A stretch of 64,000 bases of DNA from RGIG2041 sp045652745 (GTDB lineage: Bacteria > Bacillota > Clostridia > UBA1381 > UMGS1253), in contig JAZRUW010000001.1 in NCBI GenBank assembly GCA_045652745.1, positions 124,001 through 188,000 of the forward strand. Reading direction: 5' to 3'. The notes below the pieces were generated by a model. That model made no database searches, was not told where the DNA came from, and was given only the letters and a program-made list of their open reading frames with translations. Below, piece by piece: positions 42,988 to 51,539 of this stretch; positions within the stretch are counted from its first letter, which is position 1, and the number at the start of each line of letters is the position of its first letter. The position numbers were made by a program, and so were the translations under genes.

Positions 42988-43893
42988 TTATCGAAGAAAT
43001 GAACTTATATACACAACAACAGGGATGGTAAAAATAGACATAACAGTATTGATGGCAACCAATTGGCTTGCCAGGCCGCGGTTTTTGTTATAACGCTGTG
43101 CAAAAATAGCAACCATAGTTGCAATCGGGCAAGCAGAGGGAATCAGAACAGCCATATACACAGTTTCTTCCAAATCGAACAAATTTAAAATAAAACATCC
43201 GAGCAACGGAATTGCAAGGAGGCGTATAAAAGAAACAATATATAAATGTGCATTTTTAAAAATGCTTCCAAAATTAACGCCGGCTAGAAAGGCGCCAAGC
43301 AAAAGCATCGCTACGGGTGTATTCAAACCAGCCATATATCGAATCGGCTCCATTAGAATAAACGGCAATTTGATTCGTGTAAAAAACAGAGTTATGCCGA
43401 GAACAACGCTGATAATTCCCGGATTCAAAATTAGTTTTTTTGTGGAAAAATCTTTCCCTTTAGTGTAGAGATATACGCCATGCGTCCATACAAGAGCATT
43501 AAAGACTGCTAAGTACGCTGCACCGTAGAATACACCTTCGTTGCCGAGAACAGCTTGTAAAAGTGGAATTGCCATAAATCCACAGTTGGAATATATCATA
43601 GCAAAACTATTAATCGGCATATTTTTATATAATAATCTACCTAGAAGAATAGCGAAAACATGGATGAGAATAGAGCATGCGAATGCTAAAAGCAAGCCTT
43701 TAACCAAGTTAATTTCGAAATCAACTTGAAAAGCATTGATGATTACACATGGGGTTACAATGGTCAAAAGCACTTCTGAAAATTGTGCTTTGCCGTTTTC
43801 GTCAATCACCTTCAGCTTGGTTAAGATGAAGCCGAGCAAAATGAGAATAAACATTATAATTACTTGAATAAATACTTTATATGCCAGGTCCAT
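42988..43893 (-). CDS. AEC family transporter (auxin efflux carrier-like)
   Basis: 301 residues, about ten hydrophobic helices. Pattern of the AEC/BART superfamily: LLGFILTKLKVIDENGKAQFSEVLLTIVTPCVIINAF, YSNCGFMAIPLLQAVLGNEGVFYGA, and LIPSACPIATMVAIFAQRYNKNRGLASQLVAINTVMSIFTIPV. Bacterial members carry malate, malonate or other small organic acids; substrate not predictable. Site AAAGGAG. 14-base gap to the PHP gene. Confidence 0.9.
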   Translation of the reverse strand: MDLAYKVFIQVIIMFILILLGFILTKLKVIDENGKAQFSEVLLTIVTPCVIINAFQVDFEINLVKGLLLAFACSILIHVFAILLGRLLYKNMPINSFAMIYSNCGFMAIPLLQAVLGNEGVFYGAAYLAVFNALVWTHGVYLYTKGKDFSTKKLILNPGIISVVLGITLFFTRIKLPFILMEPIRYMAGLNTPVAMLLLGAFLAGVNFGSIFKNAHLYIVSFIRLLAIPLLGCFILNLFDLEETVYMAVLIPSACPIATMVAIFAQRYNKNRGLASQLVAINTVMSIFTIPVVVYISSFLR

Positions 43894-43907
43894 ATTGTCT
43901 TGCTCCT

Positions 43908-44573
43908 TTATTGTTGTCTTATGATTTCAAATTGCCCTGTTTTAAGTATATCAACGAGTGTTTTGCTGTCTTGAATTTCGATATTAGTTAAAATTCCGCA
44001 AGAAATATCACCAGGTTCGTGTGCATCCGAACCGGCGCAATTTAATAAATCATAACGTTCTTGCCAGAGTTTGGCTAAGTCGTTTCGGGAATCGTGACGC
44101 GGGTGTGCATTGTAAATCTCAACGCCATCGAGTAAGTTCGGATTTGTGATGGTCATACCGTTTCTAAAAGGATGCGCTTGAAACAAAAGAAGACCTGCTT
44201 CTTTGGCGAGCGGAGAAAACTTTTTGATGCCAAGATGCATAAGGTGCTCGGTTTTGAGTAAAAATTCTTTTAAATTTTCGCCGTACAGCAAATAGTCGTT
44301 GCTGTTTTCGTGAAAATGCACTTCCGCGCCGAGTAGTACGGTAATTCTGCCGTTCGCAATTCGCAATGCTTCTTCATAATCACTCAAATAGTATTCCATC
44401 AAATCTTTCCAACGACTTGTTCTTTGTTTCATAAAAGTCATGGCGTTGATATGATTTGTCAAAACAAAGCCATTATAGCCGCGTTCAATATAGGCTTCAA
44501 CCATATCTTTTACCTGAAAGCGCGAACATGCGCTTACCGGGGTCGAATGACAGTGTAATTCATATTTAAACAT
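43908..44573 (-). CDS. PHP domain-containing metal-dependent phosphoesterase
   Basis: 221 residues. ELHCHSTPVSACS at the N terminus (HxH), VLLGAEVHFH, FQAHPFRNGM and CAGSDAHEPG are the metal-binding PHP motifs in order. Likely a phosphoesterase acting on a sugar phosphate, nucleotide or similar; substrate unknown. Start at ATG 44573: GGAGG lies seven bases upstream of it but only one base before the ATG at 44579. Confidence 0.88.
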   Translation of the reverse strand: MFKYELHCHSTPVSACSRFQVKDMVEAYIERGYNGFVLTNHINAMTFMKQRTSRWKDLMEYYLSDYEEALRIANGRITVLLGAEVHFHENSNDYLLYGENLKEFLLKTEHLMHLGIKKFSPLAKEAGLLLFQAHPFRNGMTITNPNLLDGVEIYNAHPRHDSRNDLAKLWQERYDLLNCAGSDAHEPGDISCGILTNIEIQDSKTLVDILKTGQFEIIRQQ

Positions 44574-44664
44574 ATACATGCCTCCATAATTATTCCAGTA
44601 TATTTTACCACATCTTTTAGGGATTTAAAAGGGTTTTTAATAAAAAAACGAAAAAAGTATGCAA

Positions 44665-44693
44665 TTGACAAACTGCAAGAAATCTTTTAAAAT
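44665..44693 (+). promoter_or_regulatory. Sigma-A promoter of TtcA-like gene
   Basis: TTGACA (44665-44670), 17-bp spacer, TAAAAT (44688-44693), about 20 bases before the ATG at 44714. Confidence 0.72.
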
Positions 44694-44713
44694 AAATCGG
44701 TGAGGTGAGGTGC

Positions 44714-45553
44714 ATGGTTGATTGCTGCGAAATTGAAAAAAGTATTATTAAGCGATTCAGAAAACAAATCTGGAGTCAATTTACCAAAGCGGTGAAGGAA
44801 TACCGCTTGATCGATGAGGGCGATCGTGTTTGCGCGTGTATCTCCGGTGGTAAGGATTCTATGTTGCTTGCGAAGTGTCTTCAGGAGTTACAAAAACATG
44901 GTCCGGTACCGTTTGAACTTAAATTTTTGGTCATGGATCCCGGATACAATGAACAAAACAAACAACTTCTTATAGCCAATGCGGAGCATTTACGGTTGCC
45001 GATTGAGATTTTTGAAACGAATGTGTTTGATGTTGCCTATGCAAGCGAAGGGGCGCCGTGCTATCTTTGCGCCAGAATGCGCCGTGGTTACCTGTATAGC
45101 CATGCCAAGGCGCTGGGTTGTAATAAAATTGCACTCGGGCATCATTTTGACGATGTAATTGAAACGCTGCTTTTAAGTATGCTGTACGGCAGCGAAATTA
45201 AAGGAATGATGCCCAAATTACATTCGACGAATTTTGAGGGGATGGAACTGATTCGACCTCTGTATTATGTGCATGAAACTGATATTATTCGCTGGGCGGA
45301 GGCAAATGAACTTGAATTTTTAGCCTGTGCATGCCGGTTTACCGAGCAAGTTGCCGATAAAGAGATGCAGTCAAAACGTAAAGAGGTCAAAAGTCTCATT
45401 GCAGAATTGAAAAAGACAAACCCAAACGTAGAAATGAATCTGTTTCGCAGTATGTATAATGTAAACACAGAAACCTTTATTGGTCTAAAAGACCGTAAAG
45501 GTAAACACAGTTTTTTGGATACGTACGAGGAAAATGCGATAAAAAATGATTGA
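44714..45553 (+). CDS. TtcA/TilS-type PP-loop ATPase, tRNA thiolation family
   Basis: 279 residues. PP-loop CISGGKDSMLLAKCL near residue 46. CYLCARMRR supplies a CxxC pair, and ALGHHFDDVIETLLLSMLYGSEIKGMMP is the second family motif, both as in TtcA, which thiolates cytidine 32 of tRNA using a [4Fe-4S] cluster. ACACRFT gives further cysteines. Clostridial homologues are often annotated only as tRNA 2-thiocytidine biosynthesis protein; the exact target base is inferred. Start ATG 44714 with GTGAGGTG upstream. The tRNA-Gly promoter overlaps its last codons. Confidence 0.82.
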   Translation: MVDCCEIEKSIIKRFRKQIWSQFTKAVKEYRLIDEGDRVCACISGGKDSMLLAKCLQELQKHGPVPFELKFLVMDPGYNEQNKQLLIANAEHLRLPIEIFETNVFDVAYASEGAPCYLCARMRRGYLYSHAKALGCNKIALGHHFDDVIETLLLSMLYGSEIKGMMPKLHSTNFEGMELIRPLYYVHETDIIRWAEANELEFLACACRFTEQVADKEMQSKRKEVKSLIAELKKTNPNVEMNLFRSMYNVNTETFIGLKDRKGKHSFLDTYEENAIKND

Positions 45554-45578
45554 CAATTTTACATTTGCGTGCGATAAT
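45550..45578 (+). promoter_or_regulatory. Promoter of tRNA-Gly
   Basis: TTGACA (45550-45555), 17-bp spacer, GATAAT (45573-45578), 17 bases before the tRNA. The -35 box overlaps the stop codon of the TtcA-like gene. Confidence 0.85.
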
Positions 45579-45594
45579 GTTCGTATGCAATTGC

Positions 45595-45668
45595 GCGGGT
45601 GTAGTTTAGTGGTAAAACATCAGCTTCCCAAGCTGAGGTTGTGGGTTCGATTCCCATCATCCGCTCCA
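45595..45668 (+). tRNA. tRNA-Gly (anticodon CCC)
   Basis: 74 bases with encoded CCA. Acceptor GCGGGTG pairs with CATCCGC (one G-U). D arm AGTTTAGTGGTAAAACAT; anticodon stem TCAGC/GCTGA with loop TTCCCAA, anticodon CCC reading GGG. T arm GTGGG TTCGATT CCCAT. Discriminator T, as for glycine tRNAs of Bacillus type. Confidence 0.96.
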
Positions 45669-45699
45669 AAACCGACAGAAAACTCTGTCGGTTTTTTTT
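45668..45699 (+). terminator. Terminator after tRNA-Gly
   Basis: ACCGACAGA (45671-45679), AAAC loop, TCTGTCGGT (45684-45692), followed by a run of T. Confidence 0.92.
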
Positions 45700-45746
45700 A
45701 TGCTTTTATTTGCGTATAATGTAAATAAATGGAAATGCAAAGTCGG

Positions 45747-45794
45747 TGTCGACACGAAAAAACAACAAATTACTACCCTGTAAAGCAATATAAT
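45747..45794 (+). promoter_or_regulatory. Possible Spo0A-activated promoter of spoIIE
   Basis: TGTCGACA (45747-45754) matches the 0A box TGTCGAA at six of seven bases on both strands. A perfect TATAAT follows at 45789-45794 but the -35 position (CAAATT) is poor, as expected for an activator-dependent sigma-A promoter. Bacillus spoIIE is controlled in this way. Inference only. Confidence 0.45.
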
Positions 45795-45842
45795 GACATT
45801 ATCTTTTTTACACAGGATAAAGAAAGGTTAGGTAATGTGATT

Positions 45843-48215
45843 ATGTCTACAAACGGAGTACAAATTTACAAAAAAGCCGAAAGCGAACAGGCACGGTCGT
45901 CGAACAAAAATATAACAAGGGCCAAAGTACATACGGATGTATTATACAGCATGCTTTCTTTTTTGTTGTCACGAGCAATGTTTCTTGGTCAACTTTGCCC
46001 TTTCGGTGTTTCGTATTTTGCTGCATCGTTTCAATCGAGCAGAGTGGTTTATGGCATCGTTGCAGTGCTATTCGGCACATTAACAGCAGGGTGTGGATTG
46101 CGTAGTTTGCAATATGCATTTGCGCTCGGTTTTGTTTGTTTGTATAAATTTTTAGTGGACCGCGAAAATGAACTCGGGTACATATGGTGTGCGCTTGTGG
46201 CCGGTGCAGGAAATTTCATGGGCGGAATTGTTTGTATGTTGTTTGATGAGTTTCTGATATACAACCTTTTAGTGAATGTTACAGAGAGTGTCTTGGTGGG
46301 ACTAGTTACGGTATTGTTTTCAAATGTCTATGCTATTTGTCATACGGAATATAAAAATTTACGCGTTGTGAACAGGGAAGAAATGCTTGGAATTCTTGTT
46401 TTACTCGGACTTTGCGTTTGCGGCTTGTCCGATGTTGTTAATTTTGGAACAGTACGTATTGCAGAGATTTTGTGGTCGCTGCTGGTTCTTTCTTTTGCCT
46501 ATGCCGGTGGTCTGTACGGCGGCCTGATTGCCGGTGCTTCTATTGGCTTGATTGCGGCTATGACGCAGACAGAGCCTCTAAACGTTGTCGGATTTTACAC
46601 AGTTTGTGGTCTTGCGGCTGGGTTAGCGCAAAAGGGCGGTAAAATCGCAACGGCTGCTGTATATTTGCTTACAGCTGTTGTTTTCGGACTTTCAACAACC
46701 ATATTTGCTTTTGGACAAATCGGGCTTGTAAATGTTTTGTTCGCCGCATTAGTTTTTGCATTCTTGCCGCAAAATCTGTATGAAAAACATTTTGCTTTTG
46801 AAGGTGACGGTTTTACTCGAATGCAACAAAAAGCATACGACCGACGCATAAATACATTACTGGCAGAAAAATTTATGAGTTTATCCAATACGTTTTCCGG
46901 TTTGTCGGAAACTATAGCCAATCTTTCTGTTCGTAAGGAAAAACAGTTTTCATTAAACTATGGCAAGGTTATGGACGAAGCAATAGAAAAGGTATGTGGG
47001 CAGTGCAGTATGCGCATTTATTGCTGGGATAAAGAAAGCGAAAACACATGTAAAACACTTGCCGGCGCAACGGCAAAATTAAAAACAAAGGGTTATGTGG
47101 ATATCTTGGACCTTGGGGAGGGATTTCGAAAGGGCTGTATAGCAGCGCCGCAATTGATTGCAGCAATCAATGATGCGTATGCACTTCGAAGAATCAATGC
47201 GGTTTGGGAACATCAACTTAATGAAACGCGATCGCTTCTCGGAACACAGTACAAAAGTTTCGCGGATGTGATGCGTGGTTTTTCAAAAGAAATTACACAA
47301 AAGGTGGTTTGTGAAAGTAAGCAAAAAAATAAGATTCAACAGGATGTTACAATGCTCGGTCACGAAACGGCCGAGGTGTATTTATACGAGCGTGAAGATG
47401 AAAGTTACGATGTTGAACTACGCTTGGTTTCCATGGAAGAATCTTTGAAAATTAAATCGATTGAAAAAGTAGTTTCTTCGGCTATGCATCAAAAAATGCG
47501 CGTGGCGGTTATAGACGAATACAATTGCGCGCTGCGTTTAGAACCGCAATATAATTTTTGTGTCAGCAGCAGTGTTGCGACCGTAAAAAAAGACGGTGAA
47601 GAAGAAAACGGTGACAGCTATGCAGTGTTTAATATTCGGGACAATCGTTGCGTTTTGATTTTAAGTGATGGCATGGGTAGCGGACGACGTGCGAATATGG
47701 AAAGCAAATCTGCGGTCAGGTTATTAAAAAAGCTTTTGTGTGTCGGGTTCGAAATTGAGGCAGCTTTGCAACTTGTAAATTCAGCACTAGTGCTAAAGGC
47801 CGGTACGGAGTCGTTTGCTACATTGGATATAGCTGTAATCGATTTATTTTCCGGAGAAACAGAATTTGTTAAAGTAGGCGCCGCGAAGGGGTATATAAAA
47901 CAGAAAGGTGGTGTCAGCGTTGTTCGTTCAAGCACTTTACCGATCGGAATACTCTCTGATACGCAGCTGCAAAAACAAAAGCATATACTGTCCAACGGGG
48001 ACTGTATTGTTCTCGTGAGCGATGGCATAGGGGATTCGAAGAATGTCGCAGGAGGGTTGATGCGCTTTTTGGAGGAGATGCCGAATGGCGAAACAGAAGA
48101 AATTGCCAAACAGATCTTGAATTTTGCATTAAACAACAGGAAAGGAAAAGCAGATGATGATATGACGGTACTGGTTGCGAAAATTGGCGAAAACCGAAAA
48201 TCAAATGCTGTATAA
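45843..48215 (+). CDS. spoIIE: Stage II sporulation protein E (SpoIIE)
   Basis: 790 residues. About ten N-terminal membrane helices (roughly residues 35-320), a central domain with cysteine pairs (KVCGQCSMRIYCWDKES), and a C-terminal PP2C phosphatase domain (from about 580): KKDGEEENGDSYAVF, LILSDGMGSGRRAN with metal-binding aspartates, and VLVSDGIGDSKNV, KADDDMTVLVAKI. SpoIIE dephosphorylates SpoIIAA to release sigma-F in the forespore and also acts at the asymmetric septum. The start could be ATG 45843 or GTG 45837; AGAAAGGTTAGG precedes both. Confidence 0.95.
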   Translation: MSTNGVQIYKKAESEQARSSNKNITRAKVHTDVLYSMLSFLLSRAMFLGQLCPFGVSYFAASFQSSRVVYGIVAVLFGTLTAGCGLRSLQYAFALGFVCLYKFLVDRENELGYIWCALVAGAGNFMGGIVCMLFDEFLIYNLLVNVTESVLVGLVTVLFSNVYAICHTEYKNLRVVNREEMLGILVLLGLCVCGLSDVVNFGTVRIAEILWSLLVLSFAYAGGLYGGLIAGASIGLIAAMTQTEPLNVVGFYTVCGLAAGLAQKGGKIATAAVYLLTAVVFGLSTTIFAFGQIGLVNVLFAALVFAFLPQNLYEKHFAFEGDGFTRMQQKAYDRRINTLLAEKFMSLSNTFSGLSETIANLSVRKEKQFSLNYGKVMDEAIEKVCGQCSMRIYCWDKESENTCKTLAGATAKLKTKGYVDILDLGEGFRKGCIAAPQLIAAINDAYALRRINAVWEHQLNETRSLLGTQYKSFADVMRGFSKEITQKVVCESKQKNKIQQDVTMLGHETAEVYLYEREDESYDVELRLVSMEESLKIKSIEKVVSSAMHQKMRVAVIDEYNCALRLEPQYNFCVSSSVATVKKDGEEENGDSYAVFNIRDNRCVLILSDGMGSGRRANMESKSAVRLLKKLLCVGFEIEAALQLVNSALVLKAGTESFATLDIAVIDLFSGETEFVKVGAAKGYIKQKGGVSVVRSSTLPIGILSDTQLQKQKHILSNGDCIVLVSDGIGDSKNVAGGLMRFLEEMPNGETEEIAKQILNFALNNRKGKADDDMTVLVAKIGENRKSNAV

Positions 48216-48271
48216 TTCATATTTGTATGTTCAAAATAGTATACAGGATACTTAAGAAAAGGAGCCTGTGT

Positions 48272-48478
48272 ATGCATCGAAAAAGTGAAAATAATGAATT
48301 TGATATTGTATTAGAGGCTGAGGCTGTGTTGGCCGCGTACAGTGAGCGCTGTAAAATATACTCTAAAAAAGCGGAGCATCGCAAAAGGAGCAGATGTATT
48401 CGTATTTTACTATGTGTGTTCGGTATAATTGTCATTGCAGCCGTGATGATGTTTTACATGAGGGGAATGTTTTTGTAA
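48272..48478 (+). CDS. Small single-pass membrane protein, function unknown
   Basis: 68 residues. Hydrophilic N-terminal half (HRKSENNEFDIVLEAEAVLAAY), a basic stretch (KKAEHRKRSRC), then one membrane helix (IRILLCVFGIIVIAAVMMFY) and a short tail, giving a tail-anchored topology. AAAGGAG lies nine bases before ATG 48272, which supports real translation; a weaker ATG at 48227 is in frame. Lies 56 bases after spoIIE and before a terminator, so probably expressed with spoIIE. I do not recognise the family. Confidence 0.6.
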   Translation: MHRKSENNEFDIVLEAEAVLAAYSERCKIYSKKAEHRKRSRCIRILLCVFGIIVIAAVMMFYMRGMFL

Positions 48479-48526
48479 ACTATGTGTAACGGTTTAACCG
48501 GGGAATAATAAAAAACTTTGATAAAA

Positions 48527-48563
48527 AAAGAAAAAGCGATGGCGTGCTCATCGCTTTTTCTTT
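48527..48563 (+). terminator. Terminator after spoIIE and small membrane protein
   Basis: GAAAAAGCGATG (48530-48541), loop GCGTGCT, CATCGCTTTTTC (48549-48560), then TTT. A-rich left arm gives some activity on the minus strand too. Confidence 0.88.
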
Positions 48564-48645
48564 GCACGACATCGCAAATTTTGTCATATACTGTAAGTGA
48601 AAACGGATCGATCCCGCTTCAAAATTAAAATAGGGGAGTTTTTAT

Positions 48646-48819
48646 ATGGCAAACGAAATGAACGAGTGCGGAAAAATTGCGTATGCCTATGTACCGGCTC
48701 AAACAATTGGTGAGTTATATTCACCGCATGAAGGCTTGAAACGCGGTACGGTATTTCCGGAGTTGGATTTACCGATGGAGGTTTACGGAAAGAATGCAGC
48801 ACAAAAGGAGGTACGCTGA
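48646..48819 (+). CDS. cotJA: Spore coat-associated protein CotJA
   Basis: 57 residues. AYAYVPAQTIGELYSPHEGLKRGTVFPELDLPMEVYG is the CotJA signature. In Bacillus subtilis CotJA, CotJB and CotJC form a mother-cell-expressed operon whose products enter the inner coat. TAGGGGAG precedes ATG. The stop overlaps cotJB (TGATG). Confidence 0.93.
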   Translation: MANEMNECGKIAYAYVPAQTIGELYSPHEGLKRGTVFPELDLPMEVYGKNAAQKEVR

Positions 48820-49082
48820 TGGAAATTGTAGTAGAAACCAACAGACGTGAAGAAATGCTTAAAAAATTACAAAGCTACAACTTTGCAGCGTATGATTTAA
48901 ATTTGTACTTGGATACACATCCAAATGATAAAAAAGCTTTGGAGTTATTTAAAGAGCTGACTTGCAAAGCGAAAGAGGCTTACGTTGCATTTATGAAAGA
49001 GTTCGGACCTCTGACGGCAATGGACAACACACAGGATACATGGGCATGGATTGAAAATCCGTGGCCGTGGGATTTTCAGTAA
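48819..49082 (+). CDS. cotJB: Spore coat protein CotJB
   Basis: 87 residues. LQSYNFAAYDLNLYLDTHPNDKKALELFKEL...YVAFMKEFGPLT and the Trp-rich end DTWAWIENPWPWDF are diagnostic for CotJB. Short helical coat protein. AAAGGAGG just upstream inside cotJA. Confidence 0.96.
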   Translation: MEIVVETNRREEMLKKLQSYNFAAYDLNLYLDTHPNDKKALELFKELTCKAKEAYVAFMKEFGPLTAMDNTQDTWAWIENPWPWDFQ

Positions 49083-49097
49083 GGAGGGCGAGAGAAT

Positions 49098-49673
49098 ATG
49101 TGGCAATATCAAAAATTTTTGGAATATCCCGTCAAAATAAAAACGCCGAATCCGAAACTGGCTAATTTCATTGTCAGTCAATACGGTGGACCGAACGGTG
49201 AACTCGGTGCGTCAATGCGCTACCTATCTCAGCGTTTTTCTATGCCGGATGAAATCAGCAAATCTGTGCTCAATGATATTGGTACCGAGGAACTGGCGCA
49301 TCTGGAGATTGTTGGCACACTTGTGCGCCAACTTGCAAAAAATGCTACGACCGGACAGATAGAAAACAGTCCGCTTGCGCAGTATTTTATCGACCATGGC
49401 CGCGGTGTCTATCCGGTGGATGCGGCAGGCTATCCGTTTAATGCTATCAGTTTTGCGGTTTCTGGCGATCCGATTACGGATTTGACGGAAGACTTAGCGG
49501 CAGAACAAAAGGCGAGAGCAACATATGATAATATCTTGCGCTTTTCCGATGATCCTGATGTAAACGATGTTATCAAGTTCTTACGTGCACGAGAAGTCGT
49601 GCATTTCCAACGTTTTGGCGAAGCGTTAAATAACATTCAGAATAAAGGCAAGAAAAAATGGTATATAGGATAA
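49098..49673 (+). CDS. cotJC: Spore coat protein CotJC, manganese catalase family
   Basis: 191 residues. MWQYQKFLEYPVKIKTPNPKLANFIVSQYGGPNGELGA start. Diiron/dimanganese ligands are expected in GTEELAHLEIVGTLV, EQKARATYDNIL and REVVHFQRFGEAL. CotJC is a coat-located catalase-like protein. Third gene of the cot operon, ended by the hairpin downstream. Confidence 0.95.
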   Translation: MWQYQKFLEYPVKIKTPNPKLANFIVSQYGGPNGELGASMRYLSQRFSMPDEISKSVLNDIGTEELAHLEIVGTLVRQLAKNATTGQIENSPLAQYFIDHGRGVYPVDAAGYPFNAISFAVSGDPITDLTEDLAAEQKARATYDNILRFSDDPDVNDVIKFLRAREVVHFQRFGEALNNIQNKGKKKWYIG

Positions 49674-49683
49674 TAGTTTAGTT

Positions 49684-49727
49684 ACAGGGAGCAGGGATTG
49701 TATTATTCCTGCTCCTGTATTTTTTTG
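49684..49727 (+). terminator. Terminator after cotJABC
   Basis: ACAGGGAGCAGG (49684-49695) and CCTGCTCCTGT (49708-49718) with one bulged G, then seven T. Confidence 0.87.
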
Positions 49728-49739
49728 TCAGGCAATATA

Positions 49740-51281
49740 AGAGCCTTTTTGGAGTTTTTCATAAAACAACCGCTTGTTGCCTTCGGTCAAGGTGCATTGT
49801 CTGCGGGTATTATGCAGGGCCTTGCAAACACGGTCGGTATGATGAAACAAAAGCACGCAGATAAGCAAATTGCCGCAATCGAAGCCGGTCGCTATTTACT
49901 CACAACCGAAGCGCAAGAGTTTGATGATTTATCTCCTGCAGCACAGAAGATTGTTAAAGAAAATTTTTCCGACCATCCGCAGGATTTGCAGAAATTTATC
50001 CAGCAAAAAAGTCCCACCGGTTCTTTGTCGAAGGAAGCGCAAATGGCGATTGATGCCGCCGTGGATGTTTCGATGGGGAAAGATAACAGGGCTGCACAGG
50101 GAGAAAGCGTAAAGCAAAGGAGCAATGATGAAAGAACTGATTTGGTGACTAAACTCCGGAAACATTCTCAAAGTTTGCAAAGCATGCCTGTCGTCGCCAG
50201 ACTTGGATTAGATATCTTTAAAAAAGGACCGATCGATTTAAAAACACAAGTATCGCAGTTTTTTAAAAGTATAGGTAATAAGGTTCATAGAGATGGTTTT
50301 GGGGATGTCATTTTAGACGAGAATGGAATCGGGAGCAGCATGGGACATGGCATAGGCCGTGCGAAAAGCATCGCCTTTCGTGCTGTTCCAGAGGTAATCG
50401 CACACGGAAAACAAATCGACTATCAGCCAAACTGGAAGGGGAGAGGAAAAGACACTTACATTTTCGCGGCTCCAATTACAATAGGGAATCAACCATGTAT
50501 CATGGGCGTTATTGTCGATAAAAACACAAAAGACAACAGATATTATTTACATGAGGCAATTGACAACGAGGGCAATATCATTATAATCAAAAAGGACGAA
50601 AGCGACAATATCAAGACCGAGTCCTTCGCCGAAGCTTCACCCGGTGTGTCGCAATCATCCTTTGAAGAAATTGTATCACAACCTACCCCGATTGTCAATA
50701 CCGAAACATCCCCAAAAACCGACATCGAGGCCATCGCCGACGATTTACCGATGCGGCACGTGGACGGTAGCGTTCGTTCGTACAAAGAGTATGCGGCGGA
50801 GCAGGAGGCAAAGAAGCAGGAAACACCACCGCCGGCGGACACAGAAGCGCCAACAGCAAATCCGGATATAGAGGCCGCAGTAAATGCCCCGGGCGTAAAA
50901 CGCGCAGAAGATATCGACCTGCAGTATATACAACGCCTGAAGGGAAAAAATGCAATGCTGTTTAAGGATTTGCCGCGTGTACTCGATTATGTATGTGACA
51001 AGATGCCTGGTGTGCGCGATTTCTGGCGCAACCGTGTTGAAAAACCGTTCTGGGCGGCGAAGGCATCGTTTGCAAGACGTACCGAAGCGGCGCTCCGGGA
51101 CTTGAAGAACCTATCGGATGAACTCGGCATTTATGTCGGCAGTAAAGAAAGTGCTGCCACACAGTGGTACGGCGAAGGATACCGCACAGTGCAAAAGAAA
51201 AATCCGATGTACGAAATAGGCGGCAATGAGACGAAATATGTATCTGTGCGTGATGACAACACGCTTTCGGATCTGCGCAAC
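49740..51281 (+). pseudogene. Remnant of a phage-type large polyvalent protein
   Basis: An open frame of about 514 codons with no start codon of its own: upstream it runs into the cotJ terminator, and downstream into a hairpin and antisense tRNA-Thr. The centre (HGIGRAKSIAFRAVPEVIAHGKQIDYQPNWKGRG, TYIFAAPITIGNQ...YYLHEAIDNEGNI) resembles a domain found in the large multi-domain proteins of phages and mobile elements (LPD/MuF-associated). The end (DLPRVLDYVCDKMPGVRDFWRNRVEKPFWAAKASFARRT...TQWYGEGYRTVQ) is also of phage type. A Pro/Thr/Glu-rich linker joins the two. The ends are abrupt, so it is a fossil left after loss of most of an element. The frame is intact inside, suggesting a recent deletion. 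Confidence 0.6.
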
Positions 51282-51282
51282 A

Positions 51283-51314
51283 AAAAAAGCACTTGCATAT
51301 GCAAGTGCTTTTTT
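51283..51314 (-). terminator. Terminator of tRNA-Thr
   Basis: AAAAAAGCACTTGC (51283-51296), ATAT, GCAAGTGCTTTTTT (51301-51314). On the minus strand it lies four bases behind the tRNA 3' end with a run of T. Confidence 0.93.
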
Positions 51315-51317
51315 CAC

Positions 51318-51393
<76 letters not shown>

Positions 51394-51408
51394 ACAACAA
51401 CGGAACTT

Positions 51409-51437
51409 ATTGTAACACAGAAGAATAGACTTGTCAA
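51409..51437 (-). promoter_or_regulatory. Promoter of tRNA-Thr
   Basis: Minus strand: TTGACA (51437-51432), 17-bp spacer, TACAAT (51414-51409) with an extended TGT, 15 bases before the tRNA. Confidence 0.85.
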
Positions 51438-51476
51438 CAAAAATATTTAAAAAATAAGTCATTCTGTTTACAACGG

Positions 51477-51506
51477 TTGACACGAATCGCTTTAAGGCGG
51501 TATAAT
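51477..51506 (+). promoter_or_regulatory. Sigma-A promoter of polysaccharide deacetylase gene
   Basis: TTGACA (51477-51482), 18-bp spacer, TATAAT (51501-51506), 33 bases before the ATG at 51540. Confidence 0.85.
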
Positions 51507-51539
51507 AATTATGTTAAATCTATTTGCGATGAGGTATTT

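Noticed and set aside
44580..44640. Promoter for the PHP-AEC-flavoprotein operon (TTTTAA, 17 bp, TGGTAAAAT on the minus strand)
   Set aside because: The -35 match is too weak in very AT-rich DNA to claim as a feature, although an extended -10 promoter is possible.
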